Below, piece by piece: positions 32,945 through 44,940 of a stretch of 64,000 bases of DNA. This stretch comes from Coenobita brevimanus (Eukaryota > Arthropoda > Malacostraca > Decapoda > Coenobitidae). The DNA lies in contig CM064666.1 in the NCBI GenBank assembly GCA_032717465.1, positions 1,166,501 to 1,230,500 of the forward strand, read 5' to 3'. Numbering within the stretch: position 1 is the stretch's first letter; each line of letters starts with the position of its first letter. Both the position numbers and the translations under genes were made by a program. The notes beneath the pieces were generated by a model. That model worked only from the letters and a program-made list of their open reading frames with translations, was not told where the DNA came from and did no database searches.

Positions 32945-35900
32945 TCCTCCTCCTTGTTCTTCCTCTTCCTTCCTTCCTCCTCCTCCTCCTCACCATATCA
33001 CCCCTGCAACCTCTGCCACCACCCCCCTGCAACCCACCCTACCACCACCCCCCCTGCAACCCACCCAACCACCACCACCACTCCCCTGCACCCCACCCCA
33101 CCCTACCACCACCACCACCACCCTGCACCCCATCCCACCCTACCACCACCACCACCCTGCAACCCACCCTACCACCACCACCTCCCTGCAACCCACCCCA
33201 CCCTACCACCACCACCACCTCCCTGCACCCCACCCCACCCTACCACCACCACCACCTCCCTGCACCCCACCCCACCCACCACCACCACCACCACCACCTC
33301 CCTGCACCCCACCCTACCACCACCACCACCACCTCCCTGCACCCCACCCTACCACCCCCCTGGAACCCACCCTACCACCACCACCACCTCCCTGCACCCC
33401 ACCCTACCACCACCACCACCACCTCCCTGCACCCCACCACCACCACCACCACACTGCACCCCACCCTACCACCACCACCTCCCTGCACCCCACCCCACCC
33501 TACCACCACCACCACCTCCCTGCACCCCATCCCACCCTACCACCACCACCACCACCTCCCTGCACCCCATCCCACCCCACCCTACCACCACCACCACCAC
33601 CACCCTGCACCCCACCCTGCACCCCACCCTACCACCACCACCCAGCACCCCCCCCAACCACCACCACTGCACCCCACCCTACCACCCTACCACCACCACC
33701 CTGCACCCCACCACCACCACCACCACCCTGCACCCCACCCTACCACCCTACCACCACCACCCTGCAACCCCACCCTACCACCACCACCACCTCCTGCAAC
33801 CCCACCCTACCACCACCACCACCACCCTGCAACCCCACCCAACCACCACCACCACAACCACCCTGCAACCCACCCAACCACCACCACCTCCCTGCACCCC
33901 ACCCCACCCTACCACCACCACCACCACCCTGCACCCCACCCTACCACCACCACCACCACCCTGCACCCCACCCTACCACCACCACCACCACCCTGCAACC
34001 CACCCTACCACCATCACCCTGCAACCCACCCTACCACCACCACCACCCTGAAACCATCCCTACCACCACCACCACCCTGCACCCCACCCTACCACCACCA
34101 CCACCCTGCACCCCACCCTACTACCACCACCACCACAACCACCCTACCTCCACCACCACCACCACCCTGCAACCCACCCTACCACCACCACCACCCTGCA
34201 CCCCACCCTACCACCACCACCACCACCACCACCCTACCACCACCACCACCCTACCTCCACCACCACCCTACCTCCACCACCACCACCACCACCCTACCTC
34301 CACCACCACCACCACCCTACCTCCACCACCACCACCACCCTACCTCCACCACCACCACCCTGCACCCCACCCTACCTCCACCACCACCACCACCACCCTG
34401 CACCCCACCCTACCTCCACCACCACCACCACCACCCTGCACCCCACCCTACCTCCACCACCACCACCACCCTGCACCCCACCCTACCTCCACCACCACCA
34501 CCCTGCACCCCACCCTACCTCCACCACCACCACCACCCTGCACCCCACCCTACCTCCACCACCACCTCCTCCCAGCACCCCACCCTACCTCCACCACCAC
34601 CACCACCCTGCACCCCACCCTACCTCCACCACCACCACCACCCTGCACCCCACCCTACCTCCACCACCACCACCACCCTGCACCCCACCCTACTTCCACT
34701 ACCACCACCACCCTGCACCCCACCCTACCTCCACCACCACCACCCTGCACCCCACCCTACCTCCACCACCACCACCCTGCACCCCACCCTACCTCCACCA
34801 CCACCACCCTGCACCCCACCCTACCTCCACCACCACCACCCTGCACCCCACCCTACCATCACCACCACCACCCTGCACCCCACTCTACCATCACCACCAC
34901 CACCCTGCACCCCACTCTACCATCACCACCACCACCACCACCACCCTGCACCCCACCCTACCACCACCACCACCACCACCACCACCACCACCACCACCAC
35001 CACCACCCTGCACCCCACCCTACCATCACCACCACCACCACCCTGCACCCCACCCTACCCTACCACTACCACCACCCTGCACCCCACCCTACCCTACCAC
35101 CACCACCACCACCCTGCACCCCACCCTACCCTACCACCACCACCCTGCACCCCACCCTACCATCACCACCACCACCCTGCACCCCACCCTACCCTACCAC
35201 CACCACCACCCTGCACCCCACCCTACCCTACCACCACCACCACCCTGCACCCCACCCTACTCTACCACCACCACCACCCTGCACCCCACCCTACCACCAC
35301 CACCACCCTGCACCCCACCCTACCTCCACCCTGCCACCACCACCACCACCCTGCACCCCACCCTACCTCCACCACCACCACCCTGCACCCCACCCTACCT
35401 CCACCACCACCACCCTGCACCCCACCCTACCACCACCACCACCACCCTGCACCCCACCCTACCCTACCACTACCACCACCCTGCACCCCACCCTACCCTA
35501 CCACCACCACCACCCTGCACCCCACCCTACCCTACCACTACCACCACCCTGCACCCCACCCTACCCTACCACCACCACCACCCTGCACCCCACCCTACCC
35601 TACCACCACCACCACCACCACCACCACCCTGCACCCCACCCTACCCTACCACCACCACCACCCTGCACCCCACCCTACCCTACCACCACCACCACCCTGC
35701 ACCCCACCCTACTCTACCACCACCACCACCCTGCACCCCACCCTACCCTACCACCACCACCACCCTGCACCCCACCCTACCCTACCACCACCCCCACTAC
35801 CCTGCACCCCACCCTACACTATCACCACCCCCACTACCCTGCACCCCACCCTACACTATCACCACCCCCACCACCACCACCCTGCACCCCACCCTACCCT

Positions 35901-36945
35901 ACCACCACCACCACCCTGCACCCCACCCTACCACCACCCTGCACCCCACCCTACCACCACCACCACCACCCTGCACCCCACCCTACCCTACCACCACCAC
36001 CCTGCACCCCACCCTACCACCACCACCCCACCCTACCCTACCACCACCACCACCCTGCACCCCACCCTACCCTACCACCATCACCACCACCACCCTGCAC
36101 CCCACCCTACCCTACCACCACCACCACCCTGAACCCCACCCTACCCTACCACCACCCTGCACCCCACCCTACCCTACCACCACCCTGCACCCCACCCTAC
36201 CACCACCACCACCCTGCACCCCACCCTACCACCACCACCACCACCCTACCCTACCACCACCACCCTACCCTACCACCACCACCACCACCACCCTACCCTA
36301 CCACCACCACCACCACCACCCTGCACCCCACCCTACCACCACCACCACCACCACCCTGCACCCCACCCTACCACCACCACCACCACCACCACCCTGCACC
36401 CCACCCTACCACCACCACCACCACCACCACCCTGCACCCCACCCTACCACCACCACCACCACCACCACCACCCCACTCTACCACCACCACCACCACCACC
36501 ACCCTGCACCCCACCCTACCACCACCACCACCACCACCACCACCACCACCCTGCACCCCACCCTACCACCACCACCACCACCACCCTGCACCCCACCCTA
36601 CCACTACCACCACCCCCACTACCCTGCACCCCACCCTACCACCACCCCCACCACCCCCACCACCCTGCACCCCACCCTACCACCACCCCCACCCCCACCA
36701 CCCTGCACCCCACCCTACCACCACCACCACCACCCTGCACCCCACCCTACCACCACCACCACCACCCTGCACCCCACCCTACCACCACCACCACCACCAC
36801 CACCCTGCACCCCACCCTACCACCACCACCACCACCACCCTGCACCCCACCCTACCACCACCACCACCACCACCACCACCCTGCACCCCACCCTACCACC
36901 ACCACCACCACCACCACCCTGCACCCCACCCTACCACCACCCTGC
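32945..36945. repeat. 4-kb CCA-rich satellite
   Basis: It begins with a TCC run (32945-32990) and continues as a tandem of units such as CCCTGCACCCCACCCTACC plus (CCA)3-10. Subtypes are grouped: TGCAACCCACC near 33.0-34.1 kb, TACCTCCACCACC near 34.2-34.85 kb, CCCTACCCTACCACC near 35.0-36.2 kb, long (CCA)n near 36.3-36.95 kb. The minus strand has three runs of G3-4 per unit. A 383-codon open frame (32900-34051) is a by-product. Confidence 0.95.
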
Positions 36946-37375
36946 TCTGCTTTTGCCTGTCCTTCGATTTTCCCTCCCATTCCCTTCGCAGTCGTCTGTT
37001 CTGCCTTGCCCTACACTGCCTTGTTCCTTTCCCTACTACACTTGCATCCTTGTCTTGTATGCCCGACCTGCCATGCTCTGCACCCTTGCAATACACAGCC
37101 ATATATCCCCTGCCCTGCCACCTCTGTTCTTCCAACCCTGTCCTGCTGTGCCATCATTTACCTGCCTTGCTATGTCTTGTCGTGCTGTTCCTGTCCTCTC
37201 TTATACTGTCCTTCTGTCTCCTGCCTCTGACCTGCCCTGCCCTGTCCTCCCTGCTGTGCTGTTCGTGCTCTTCCATCCCTTCTATGTCCTGCTGTCCTTC
37301 CTCTGCCCTGGTACTTCCCCTGCTCTTGTCTTATTCCTTCCTTTGGCTTGCCATTTATGTAATTTTTTTTTTTTT
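36946..37375. repeat. Pyrimidine-rich CCTG-type degenerate repeat
   Basis: CTGCC/CTGTCC pentamers and hexamers recur irregularly and end in a T18-type run. Open frames here are low-complexity. Confidence 0.6.
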
Positions 37376-37576
37376 TTTTTATATTTCATTTATTGTATTT
37401 CCATCTCTGCCATTCATGCAGTTTGCTTTCATATTTTCTGAAGTTGATATTTGACTAAGTCCATAAGTCATGTATAATCTGTTCTGAGGTATTTTCACAA
37501 GGTAAACAATTTTTCAAAGTCCGTTAACAATCGGCTTCTCTCTATATAGTATACATATATAGTGATGTGTCCATAA

Positions 37577-37697
37577 TGTGGACTTTGAAAAAATATCAGA
37601 ACAATACCAAGACATATATGAATAGTACGAAGTGATGTCTCCATCGTACTATTCATATATGTCTTGGTCTTATTCTGATATTTTTTTAAAGTCCACA
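37577..37697. repeat. Hairpin 1
   Basis: Inverted arms of about 54 bp (TGTGGACTTTGAAAAAATAT to ATATTTTTTTAAAGTCCACA) differ at about four positions and surround a ~13-nt loop AGTGATGTCTCCAT. A near copy of that loop sequence (AGTGATGTGTCCAT) lies just outside the left arm at 37561. Confidence 0.88.
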
Positions 37698-37816
37698 ATA
37701 TAATATACATAAAAAAAAATATATGTAAATAAAAGGTATATAGTAAAGACATTAATAATATATTGGTTTTATTTCCACAGTATATATATACACAAGAGTG
37801 AGGAAGTGTGAAAAAA

Positions 37817-37916
37817 AACCTATCTCGATAAATGGGCCAGAGAAATAAGGACTGGCAACCCCAAGGTGTGAGGGTTGCCAGTCAGTATTTTCTTGGCCCA
37901 TTTATCGAGATAGGTT
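37817..37916. repeat. Hairpin 2
   Basis: Arms AACCTATCTCGATAAATGGG / CCCATTTATCGAGATAGGTT and, further in, ACTGGCAACCC / GGGTTGCCAGT give a ~45-bp stem with a ~8-nt loop. Confidence 0.9.
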
Positions 37917-37957
37917 CGGCGCCCTTCCCCAAGATGCTTCCAAGAGCGTGCCCTGCT

Positions 37958-38050
37958 CATCACTTTGTATATGCCATGTCTTGTATTGCTCTGCCCAGCT
38001 AAACATGAGCAGAGCTATACAAGTATACATGGCATATATACAAAGTGATG
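37958..38050. repeat. Hairpin 3
   Basis: Arms CATCACTTTGTATATGCCAT / ATGGCATATATACAAAGTGATG and TTGTATTGCTCTGC / GCAGAGCTATACAA give a ~38-bp stem with a ~14-nt loop. Confidence 0.88.
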
Positions 38051-38062
38051 AAAAGGGCTGTG

Positions 38063-38126
38063 TTAACATGCATTGATAAACACCCTGTGCAACCATGCAG
38101 CCTGTGTTTGGATTAATGCATGTTAA
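38063..38126. repeat. Hairpin 4
   Basis: TTAACATGCATT with AAACAC pairs with GTGTTT and AATGCATGTTAA; stem about 19 bp, loop about 20 nt. Confidence 0.75.
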
Positions 38127-38255
38127 AGATCAATACATAATATTTTCGTACACAAGAACACGCACCCTACTCATCTGACATGCCATAGTTTCAGTAACAA
38201 TGTAAGATTATTTGTCAATATGGCATATATCAAAGGACTGAGCGGGGACAATTAA

Positions 38256-38641
38256 CACCTTCAGTACAAGGACATTTTATTCCTGCTGACACCACACGAT
38301 TCTATTAACCTTAGGAGGCAACATACTGGAGGGGGAGGGCATGGCACTGGGGGGACTCTATACTGGTGGGTCATGGCTGGGAACAGCAAAGGGGTGACAT
38401 AATGGAGTAGGGCATGGCAAGAGGGTGACTTCATACTGAAAGGGAAGGACAGGGCATTGCTGGGTACAGCAATGAGGTGCCATATAATGGAAAGGGGTAA
38501 GGCAGGGCAGGACAAGGTAGGGATGTTACAAGAACTCGTTCCTATGCTGAATAAAATAGTGTGGCAACAGCAAGAATAGATCTTAAAATCATCTGGGATG
38601 CAGCAACAATAAACTGAAAAAAGACCACGGTACTGAAGGGG
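38256..38641. mobile_element. piggyBac-like MITE
   Basis: TTAA on both sides (38252-38255, 38642-38645). Ends CACCTTCAGTAC and, reversed, CCCCTTCAGTACCGTGG. 386 bp, no coding frame. CCCTTCAGTAC-type ends and TTAA targets are typical of piggyBac-derived MITEs. Confidence 0.82.
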
Positions 38642-38699
38642 TTAAAAAATACAACCTGCACTGGTTGTGGTGCATGTTAAATATCCAACAAAATCACAC

Positions 38700-38850
38700 T
38701 GCACTGATCCTAACAATCTTACACTTTTACTGTTACTTGGCCCAGTTTTTTTCTTTCTTTTCCAGCTGGTTCACATACAGTAACTAGAGGCATAAAAGCC
38801 AATGCTATTGCTCTAAATCCTTTTCTTAGTATGTTTGTGACTAGCATCAT
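38700..38850 (+). repeat. F repeat, diverged
   Basis: TGTTACTTGGCCCAG starts the body and TTTGTGACTAGCATCATG ends it. Confidence 0.55.
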
Positions 38851-38999
38851 GTTTTAAGACTATTACAACTCACAATTCTGTCTGGAAAGGTTACAATTTT
38901 AGCCCAAGTTAAAGTTTAGAGTATAATCTCGGCAACTAAATCACTTACAATATATAACTCATGGCCATATTGCTATACCCGTGAAGGTGTGGACATGCT

Positions 39000-39460
39000 C
39001 TCTATCTATACCTATAGCCAAACTCCTTAATGCTGTGAGGGTACAAATTGCCTCCTTGTCCCCTGCCATTTTGCTGCCCCCCCCTTCCCCGCAAATGACA
39101 CCCCCCCCTCTCAAACACGTCTCCACTCCATCCCTCTATCTTATCCTTTGACCCCCCCCCCCTTCCACCTCAATCACATTTACTCTCCTTGTTAGTCTCC
39201 TACTCTCCATTCCCCCAGCTTACACCCCACCTCAGGTACCTCTCCACTCCATCCCTCTATCTCATCCTCAGCCCCCTCCCCCCCTCCACCTCACTCACAT
39301 ACTCTCCTAATCTCTCTCAATCCAATCCTCTCTCCTATACCTCTCTACTCTATTCCTCCATCTCACCCTTGGTCTCCTCCTCCACCTCAGTCACATATAC
39401 TATCCTAGTTAATGCTCTCTCTTCTCTCCATCCCTCTATTTCATCCTCGATCTCCAAATT
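39000..39460 (-). mobile_element. LINE-A 3' fragment with tandem expansion
   Basis: Tail CTATCTATACCTATAGCC, degenerate terminal block, then CTCCACTCCATCCCTCTATC...CACATACTCTCCTA repeated about four times (39118, 39240, 39345, 39415), so part of the 3' UTR has been amplified. Confidence 0.75.
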
Positions 39461-41095
39461 CTAATTTTGGGAGCAAAAGGCAACAGAATGAACAATCATT
39501 TCAGACCAGACTCGTGGACAGCAAACACAATAAAACTAACAGAACAGCCTTCAAAAAAATAAAACACCTTCACTCCAGGGATAATAAGGCCACAAGTTAT
39601 ATATTACCAAGTAGTAACACTTCTCACCTTTAAGACTTTCTTCCCTTAAAAAACCTTGAGGGGAAAAAATGGTTGGCTAATGTTCTTATGAAAAGCCCCC
39701 ACAGTTTACACCCCTTATTAATTTCCTGATCATATAATAAACAGCAAGACACGCATCTTAACCAGGACGGGCTGAAGTTTATCGCTCATGGTCTGGTGTA
39801 AGTAGGCAAGTATAATTATATAACATCAGTACGCTGATCCTGGCCTACCCAGCCATTCATACCAAATGCAACCGGTCTTTGCCTAAGTCAAACATAACAT
39901 ATGAATACTATAGCAGCTAATTTTTATGCAAAGTTGTTCCCAGAACAATTTATTTATTTTTTCCCAAGGAAGAAGGAACCAAATGCTACAAAGCACTATG
40001 AAAGATTTTTCCCTCCAACAAAAAATAAAAAGCCAAGCCAAATTCAAGATCTGTTATTTTCAAAATGTGTGGACACAAAGCATTTACAAGACTGGAGGGT
40101 CATAGGCAGCAATAAATGAATCAGAAGGCAGTTCCGGAGTTGGCCCTGTTGCATATATGAAAGACTGGGGAGTAACAGTTAACTCTTGCACTGCAGTGCT
40201 GGGCAGAAAAGTTATGAGAGTTTACTGCTAGAGAGGTGCTATGCACCCGTCATAGTGGTGAAGGGATGCAAGCAGAGAAGCAGTATTGACGTAGCGACAA
40301 ATGGGATCAAGATGCAACGGTTGTGGTCAGAAGGAAAAAAAACTGGCACTGCATCATTATGTGTCACTAAGCAAAATGTTGAGAAGTTTAAAATTTTGTC
40401 TGCACCAGGAACATGGATTTTTTTTTCCAAGCTGCAGTTCTTGGGTTTGTGTGTTTAGTATTTTGATTAAGAGTTGCTAAAATACTTCACTCATTGGCTA
40501 AACAACTGACGAGACCTTAAAAAATTACAATTTACTACCGTACCTCCAAAATACCAAAAATTCTACTACTGCCCTGTCAAATAACTGGCTTTTCATATCA
40601 CAAAAGTCTTAAAGGTGACAAAGTATACTCCTTTAGATAACATATTAAAACATTTAAATAAAATAGTGCACTCCATCAGATAAAATATTAAAACATTTAT
40701 ATAAAACAATCATTTATTGGTATAAAGAAAATATTTTATGGTTGGCACAAATAAATATATAAGTAATGGATGTGGGATCATGAGGGCCGCAATACACTAA
40801 GATCTACAGGAATGAAGAACTGCTGGAAAATCAAAGGGCATGACTGACTGGCCAAGAGATGCTCCCACATCCACAAATACACGCAATGCATATACAGATG
40901 TCCTCATTTAGTCACAGGTATGGCCTAAACTAACAGTATTCCCTCCATACAAGTGGTTATGAAAATGTTGTACCCTGACAAAGCTTCACAGGTACATTTT
41001 TCAACTGATAGATCTATTAAAAAAAGGGAGGAGGGGGAGGCATTGTTCGATTCTTAGTTATGAGGTATGAATTACTCTCCTTAGTTACCTTGTTT
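39461..41095. other. Spacer, nothing recognised
   Basis: AT-rich. A 90-codon open frame (40186-40458) has mixed composition but no recognisable motif; I do not call it. Confidence 0.4.
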
Positions 41096-41099
41096 AGTT

Positions 41100-41995
41100 T
41101 CGTATCGCTTACAAAGGCTCCAACGTGCTTGCATGCATCAGCCTTGGTCCCTCAATGGCAACTCTCCATGCTATTCAATCTCTGGCAGTCTCCCTTTTCA
41201 GTCCCTTATCCCTGGGATCTCACTATTACTTCATCCCAGGTCTTTTTTTGGGTCTGCCTCTCACAACTCTACCCTTAACATTCACACATCTCACCCTCCA
41301 CACCTGTCATCCTCCATCCTCTTTACATGTCCAACCCATCTCAATTTACCCCTCCTTATCACTACACCAATACCCCATCCTTCCTCTAAACTCTTCAATT
41401 ACAATCCTAACACCCCCCCCCCCCAAACCCTGTCGTTCAAAGATGCACTAGACAAATCTATTAATTTCTATGTCCATGACTATGAATACTCTCTCTGTCC
41501 AGGTCTCACTACCATACACCATTACACTCCTAACACATGCCGCATACAAAGATCCCTTGGCACCTTGCACTGAGGAAAGGTCCTCTCATTATCAGGAAAG
41601 GCAACAGCTCCTGAACTTCCTCCAACCACTCCTTACCCAAGCCACAGAGCTAACCCCATTCCCACCTCCAGCACTTAACATGTCCACCATATACCAAAAC
41701 TTCACACAGTCGACACTCACCACCAAGATCAATCCTTTCATGCCTGAAGCTCTGTATGCTCTCCCCCAACAAACTGCACACACCAAATCAGCATTTTTCA
41801 ATCTACCACTAGTACCACTACATCTCTTATGAACTCATCACAAACACTGAACAAGATGCAATTACTTCCCACAACCCTGGGGCATATCTCACATGGCCAC
41901 CCTCCCTCTGCTTTGCCAGTACCACCACCAGCCCTGAATATCACTTTTGTTGTCATATCAACCCTCCAGTCTGACTACACACTGCCATCAACTGA
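41100..41995 (-). mobile_element. LINE-B 3' part, heavily decayed
   Basis: GGCTCCAACGTGCTTGCATG at the left end is the family 3' terminus. The plus-strand text follows the 54687-55560 copy (GTCTGCCTCTCACAAC, CCAACCCATCTCAATTTACC, CAGGTCTCACTACCATACA). A C13-type run at 41411-41424 and many stops show decay. Confidence 0.8.
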
Positions 41996-42231
41996 GACAA
42001 AAAGGAATACGGATGTCGGGTTTGAAAACATGCTATAACAATGGCAATTTCTTTAGGCAATGGAGAGTTGCCTTCATGAGGTGGCACAGTCTCCTTGGTT
42101 ATGGTTGCTAGTTATATCAGTGTGGTATAGCAACAGACTTTACAGGGAGAGGAGCCTTGCTTTCATGTCTCCCTGGTTACTACTTCCTCTGGTGGTAGGT
42201 GATGGTTACAATCATTCGCTGAATTGATATA

Positions 42232-43166
42232 CAGTGCAACCTAATTCAAAATCCTTGTGTTTACAAACTAATCAAACTTTTGAAAAATCTGAACTTTTGA
42301 TAAGACCCTTTCTCTGGCTATCTTTCCCAATTCTCATGGTTTACACATGCTTCTGACATGAGCAGTGTAATATGGCCTGACTAGCTGGCTTCAGGCATCC
42401 AGCTTTCCAATTTTTATCACACTACCTCTTATCTCAACTGAAGGTAATGACAATCAGTAAAATACTCACTACAAACCATGAATTATTTTTCTTGAACTTT
42501 TCTCTTGTGTTTGCCCATTATGTTCCAAAACAATTTACAGCTGTATTCATATTTAACAACAACAACCTGTACGGGACAATAATTTTCCAGTCATTTATTA
42601 ATGCAAAAGAACTACAGTACCGTATATTAATATTTAATCTTTCAGCAACTATCATCCACTCCATGTAGTGCTGCCTACTGCTTCACCTTTATTAATTTTG
42701 TATTTTTCACTGTGTCATCCTTTCTTTCTCTTTCTCCCATGTTTCCCGTCATTTTATATTACAATTTCTTTTTCAGGTGGCTTTACATCGAGTGCCAAGC
42801 CTCATGGTTTCCGGTAAGCCAGGAAACCATTTACAATGCTGGGTAGTAACCATATAACCAACTCACAGGAGTTCTCTACATGTCACCAAGTGGTTGGCGG
42901 AGGGTTAGAGCCCCTCCCCGTAAAACTGACTGTCAAACGGCCACTCCTTAAGGGAACATGGTGTCTAACTACAGACAGTCATAGTCCACCACCTCGCACT
43001 GTGTATTAAGTTCATCAGAACCACATGTGTTGCTGGCAATTTATTATGATACAGTTTGCATAATTTGTGAACTAATTTTAGGAAATAAAAATTAAGATTT
43101 CATAAATAGTGGTATTCGAACTTCCGTTTCCAACCTTTCAAGGTTCAAAGTTTCAAGGTTGCACTG
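42232..43166. mobile_element. pogo-like element with CAGTGCAACCT ends
   Basis: The left end CAGTGCAACCTAATTCAAA and reversed right end CAGTGCAACCTTGAAAC lie between TA dinucleotides (42230-42231, 43167-43168). The 935-bp length includes a nested chimeric SINE at 42778-42985. No transposase frame is visible. Confidence 0.72.
42778..42985 (+). mobile_element. Chimeric SINE: module H + LINE-A 5' UTR + LINE-A 3' end
   Basis: Module H (42783-42866) with ATGGTTTCC...GGAAACCAT hairpin, body CTACATGTCACCAAGTGG and TTGGCGGAGGGTTAGAGCCC, CTCCCCGTAAAAC, TCAAACGG, and tail GGCCACTCCTTAAGGG...ACTACAGACAGTC. Body matches LINE-A 3805-3745 (including the AAACGG at its end) and tail matches the LINE-A terminus. 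It is inserted in a pogo-like element. Confidence 0.78.
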
Positions 43167-43257
43167 TACTACTGCCTACTTCTTACGTCAACTATTGTTT
43201 CTGTCTCCTCTCCATACTCCCTTTCCTTCCTGTCACTTTTGCTTCTCCTTTTTTCAC

Positions 43258-43580
43258 TTCAGGTGCTTCTACACCAGGTGCCAAACCTAATGATTCCTGC
43301 AACCCAGGAAGCCATTTATGATGCTGGGTGGTAACCATATAACCAGATAATGGGGTGATGTGGACCCTACTATGATGCCCCTGTTAAGTGGGTTCAGATG
43401 CAAATGCAGCATCCACCAAGGATCCAAACCTCCACATTATTCCCCACGCCTGGCTACTGCAGGGCACTGCTAACTGCAAGAATATTTGGGTTCATTGCAT
43501 GGGGTGCCCCTGGAAGGGGCTGTTGCTGGCCTGTGGTTGATGGGTCTGCTTGGCCAGACAGACTGGGGTTATCAACAACT
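43258..43580 (+). mobile_element. Module-H SINE, type B
   Basis: Module H (43268-43345) followed by GATGCCCCTGTTAAGTGGG, GATGCAAATGCAGCATCCA and GTTGATGGGTCTGCTTGGCC. It is the uninterrupted counterpart of 16785-17460. Confidence 0.75.
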
Positions 43581-43859
43581 AGTCCCTCAATTAAGAATTT
43601 CATTTAACAAAGCATCCATCAATTCTCTCCCTATCCTCCTCAAGGATAATGGTGGACTACAGGGGTCTCCTTGGTTACTAACTATATATCTTATCCTCCC
43701 AAAAGATAACAGATTACCAAGAGCAAATTCAGCCAGCAGACCACCATGTTAATGCTCAGATCAGACTGCGTACAAAATAATTCAGCACCTCATGACTACC
43801 ATACAAACCAGCCTGCCAACAAAATGATGACGCATACTTGGATTTAAAAAATGTATATA

Positions 43860-44240
43860 CAATTATATAGCTTTTTCACAAACTTTCCACAACACTTCTT
43901 TGTGACTAGCACATAAATGAGGACACTATGTATACAAAACTACAGTTCTTTCACTTTAACTTGGCCAAGATTCATCCTTTAGCAGCTTAGTACCAAAAAA
44001 ATGCAACAATGGCTCTACATCATTTCCACAGCACTTCTTTGTGACTAGCATCAATACAGTAATAATCTAACATAGCTAAACACAAAATTCAAAGATGATA
44101 ATTTCAGACCAAAGTTAAACCCTTCCCACAGCACTTCTTCGTGACTAGCATGGTAATTTTACACTTTATATCCAACTATCGTAATTTTAGGCTAAGTTAA
44201 ATCCTTCCCATAGCACTTCTTCGTGACTAGCATAGCATTT
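43860..44240 (+). repeat. F repeat cluster, four units
   Basis: Cores at 43892-43912, 44031-44051, 44131-44151 and 44213-44233 (GCACTTCTTCGTGACTAGCAT and variants). Bodies begin with ACTTTAACTTGGCCAAGATT (43948) or remnants such as GGCTAAGTTAAATCC. Confidence 0.85.
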
Positions 44241-44449
44241 TTTGGCCAAGTTAAAGCAAAGAGAGAGATGCAGTTTTAACACATTACCAAACTTCATAGA
44301 ATACACAGCATTTTCCTTGACACAGCTGGCTTGATTGTGCCATCTTGATACCATCTTCAACCATCTTTTTATTAGTCCACTTACCTCCTGCAAATATACA
44401 AAGACATTAGTTGGTTTTTATTTGATGGAACTGAACCACTCCCAAAACT

Positions 44450-44690
44450 ATCTACTTATCTATTGTTAAACTCCTTAATCCCGCAAGAGGTGGCCACAAA
44501 CAAATCGCCTCCATGTCGTCCTGTCCCCTGCCATTTCATTGCCTTGCTACCAGCTCACACACCCCTCTCTCATATACCTCTCCACTCCATCCCTCCACCT
44601 CATCCCTGGCCTCTCCCACCCTCCACATCACACACACACACACTCCTTGTCAGTCTCTCACTCTCCCAAAACAAACACTAAAATGTGGTT
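44450..44690 (-). mobile_element. LINE-A 3' fragment
   Basis: Tail CTATCTACTTATCTATTG, then CTTAATCCCGCAAGAGGTGG, CCACAAACAAATCGCCTCC and TCAGTCTCTCACTC. A CA microsatellite lies at 44630-44644. Confidence 0.85.
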
Positions 44691-44940
44691 GCTGTGGCAC
44701 CAGACACCCATGCAGAGGATCACCAGGCACCCAAACTCACTGCACCACCATCCACCACCCAACCCTGTAAGTCACCAGGCACCTGACCCCACTAAAATCA
44801 CCAGACACACACACCCACTGGCCCACCACCCAAATCCACTGAACCACCATCCACAAGCCAAAAGTCACCAGGCACCTGAATCCACCAAAACCACCCGACA
44901 CCCAAACCCTCTAGGCCACCCGGCACCTAAACACAGGTAA
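44690..44940. repeat. CACCAGGCACC-type minisatellite
   Basis: Degenerate units of roughly 30 bp with TCACCAGGCACC(T/C)GA and CCACTAAAA. Confidence 0.75.

Noticed and set aside
32900..34051. 383-codon plus-strand ORF rich in His, Pro and Thr
   Set aside because: It is the translation of the CCA satellite; all frames are open for the same reason and there is no domain or codon signal.
36953..37454. ORFs of 74-162 codons rich in Leu, Ser, Pro and Cys
   Set aside because: They lie in a CCTG/CTGTCC pyrimidine-rich degenerate repeat; overlapping frames are all open.
40186..40458. 90-codon ORF with mixed composition
   Set aside because: No recognisable motif, no splice or promoter signal and no second copy; insufficient support for a gene.
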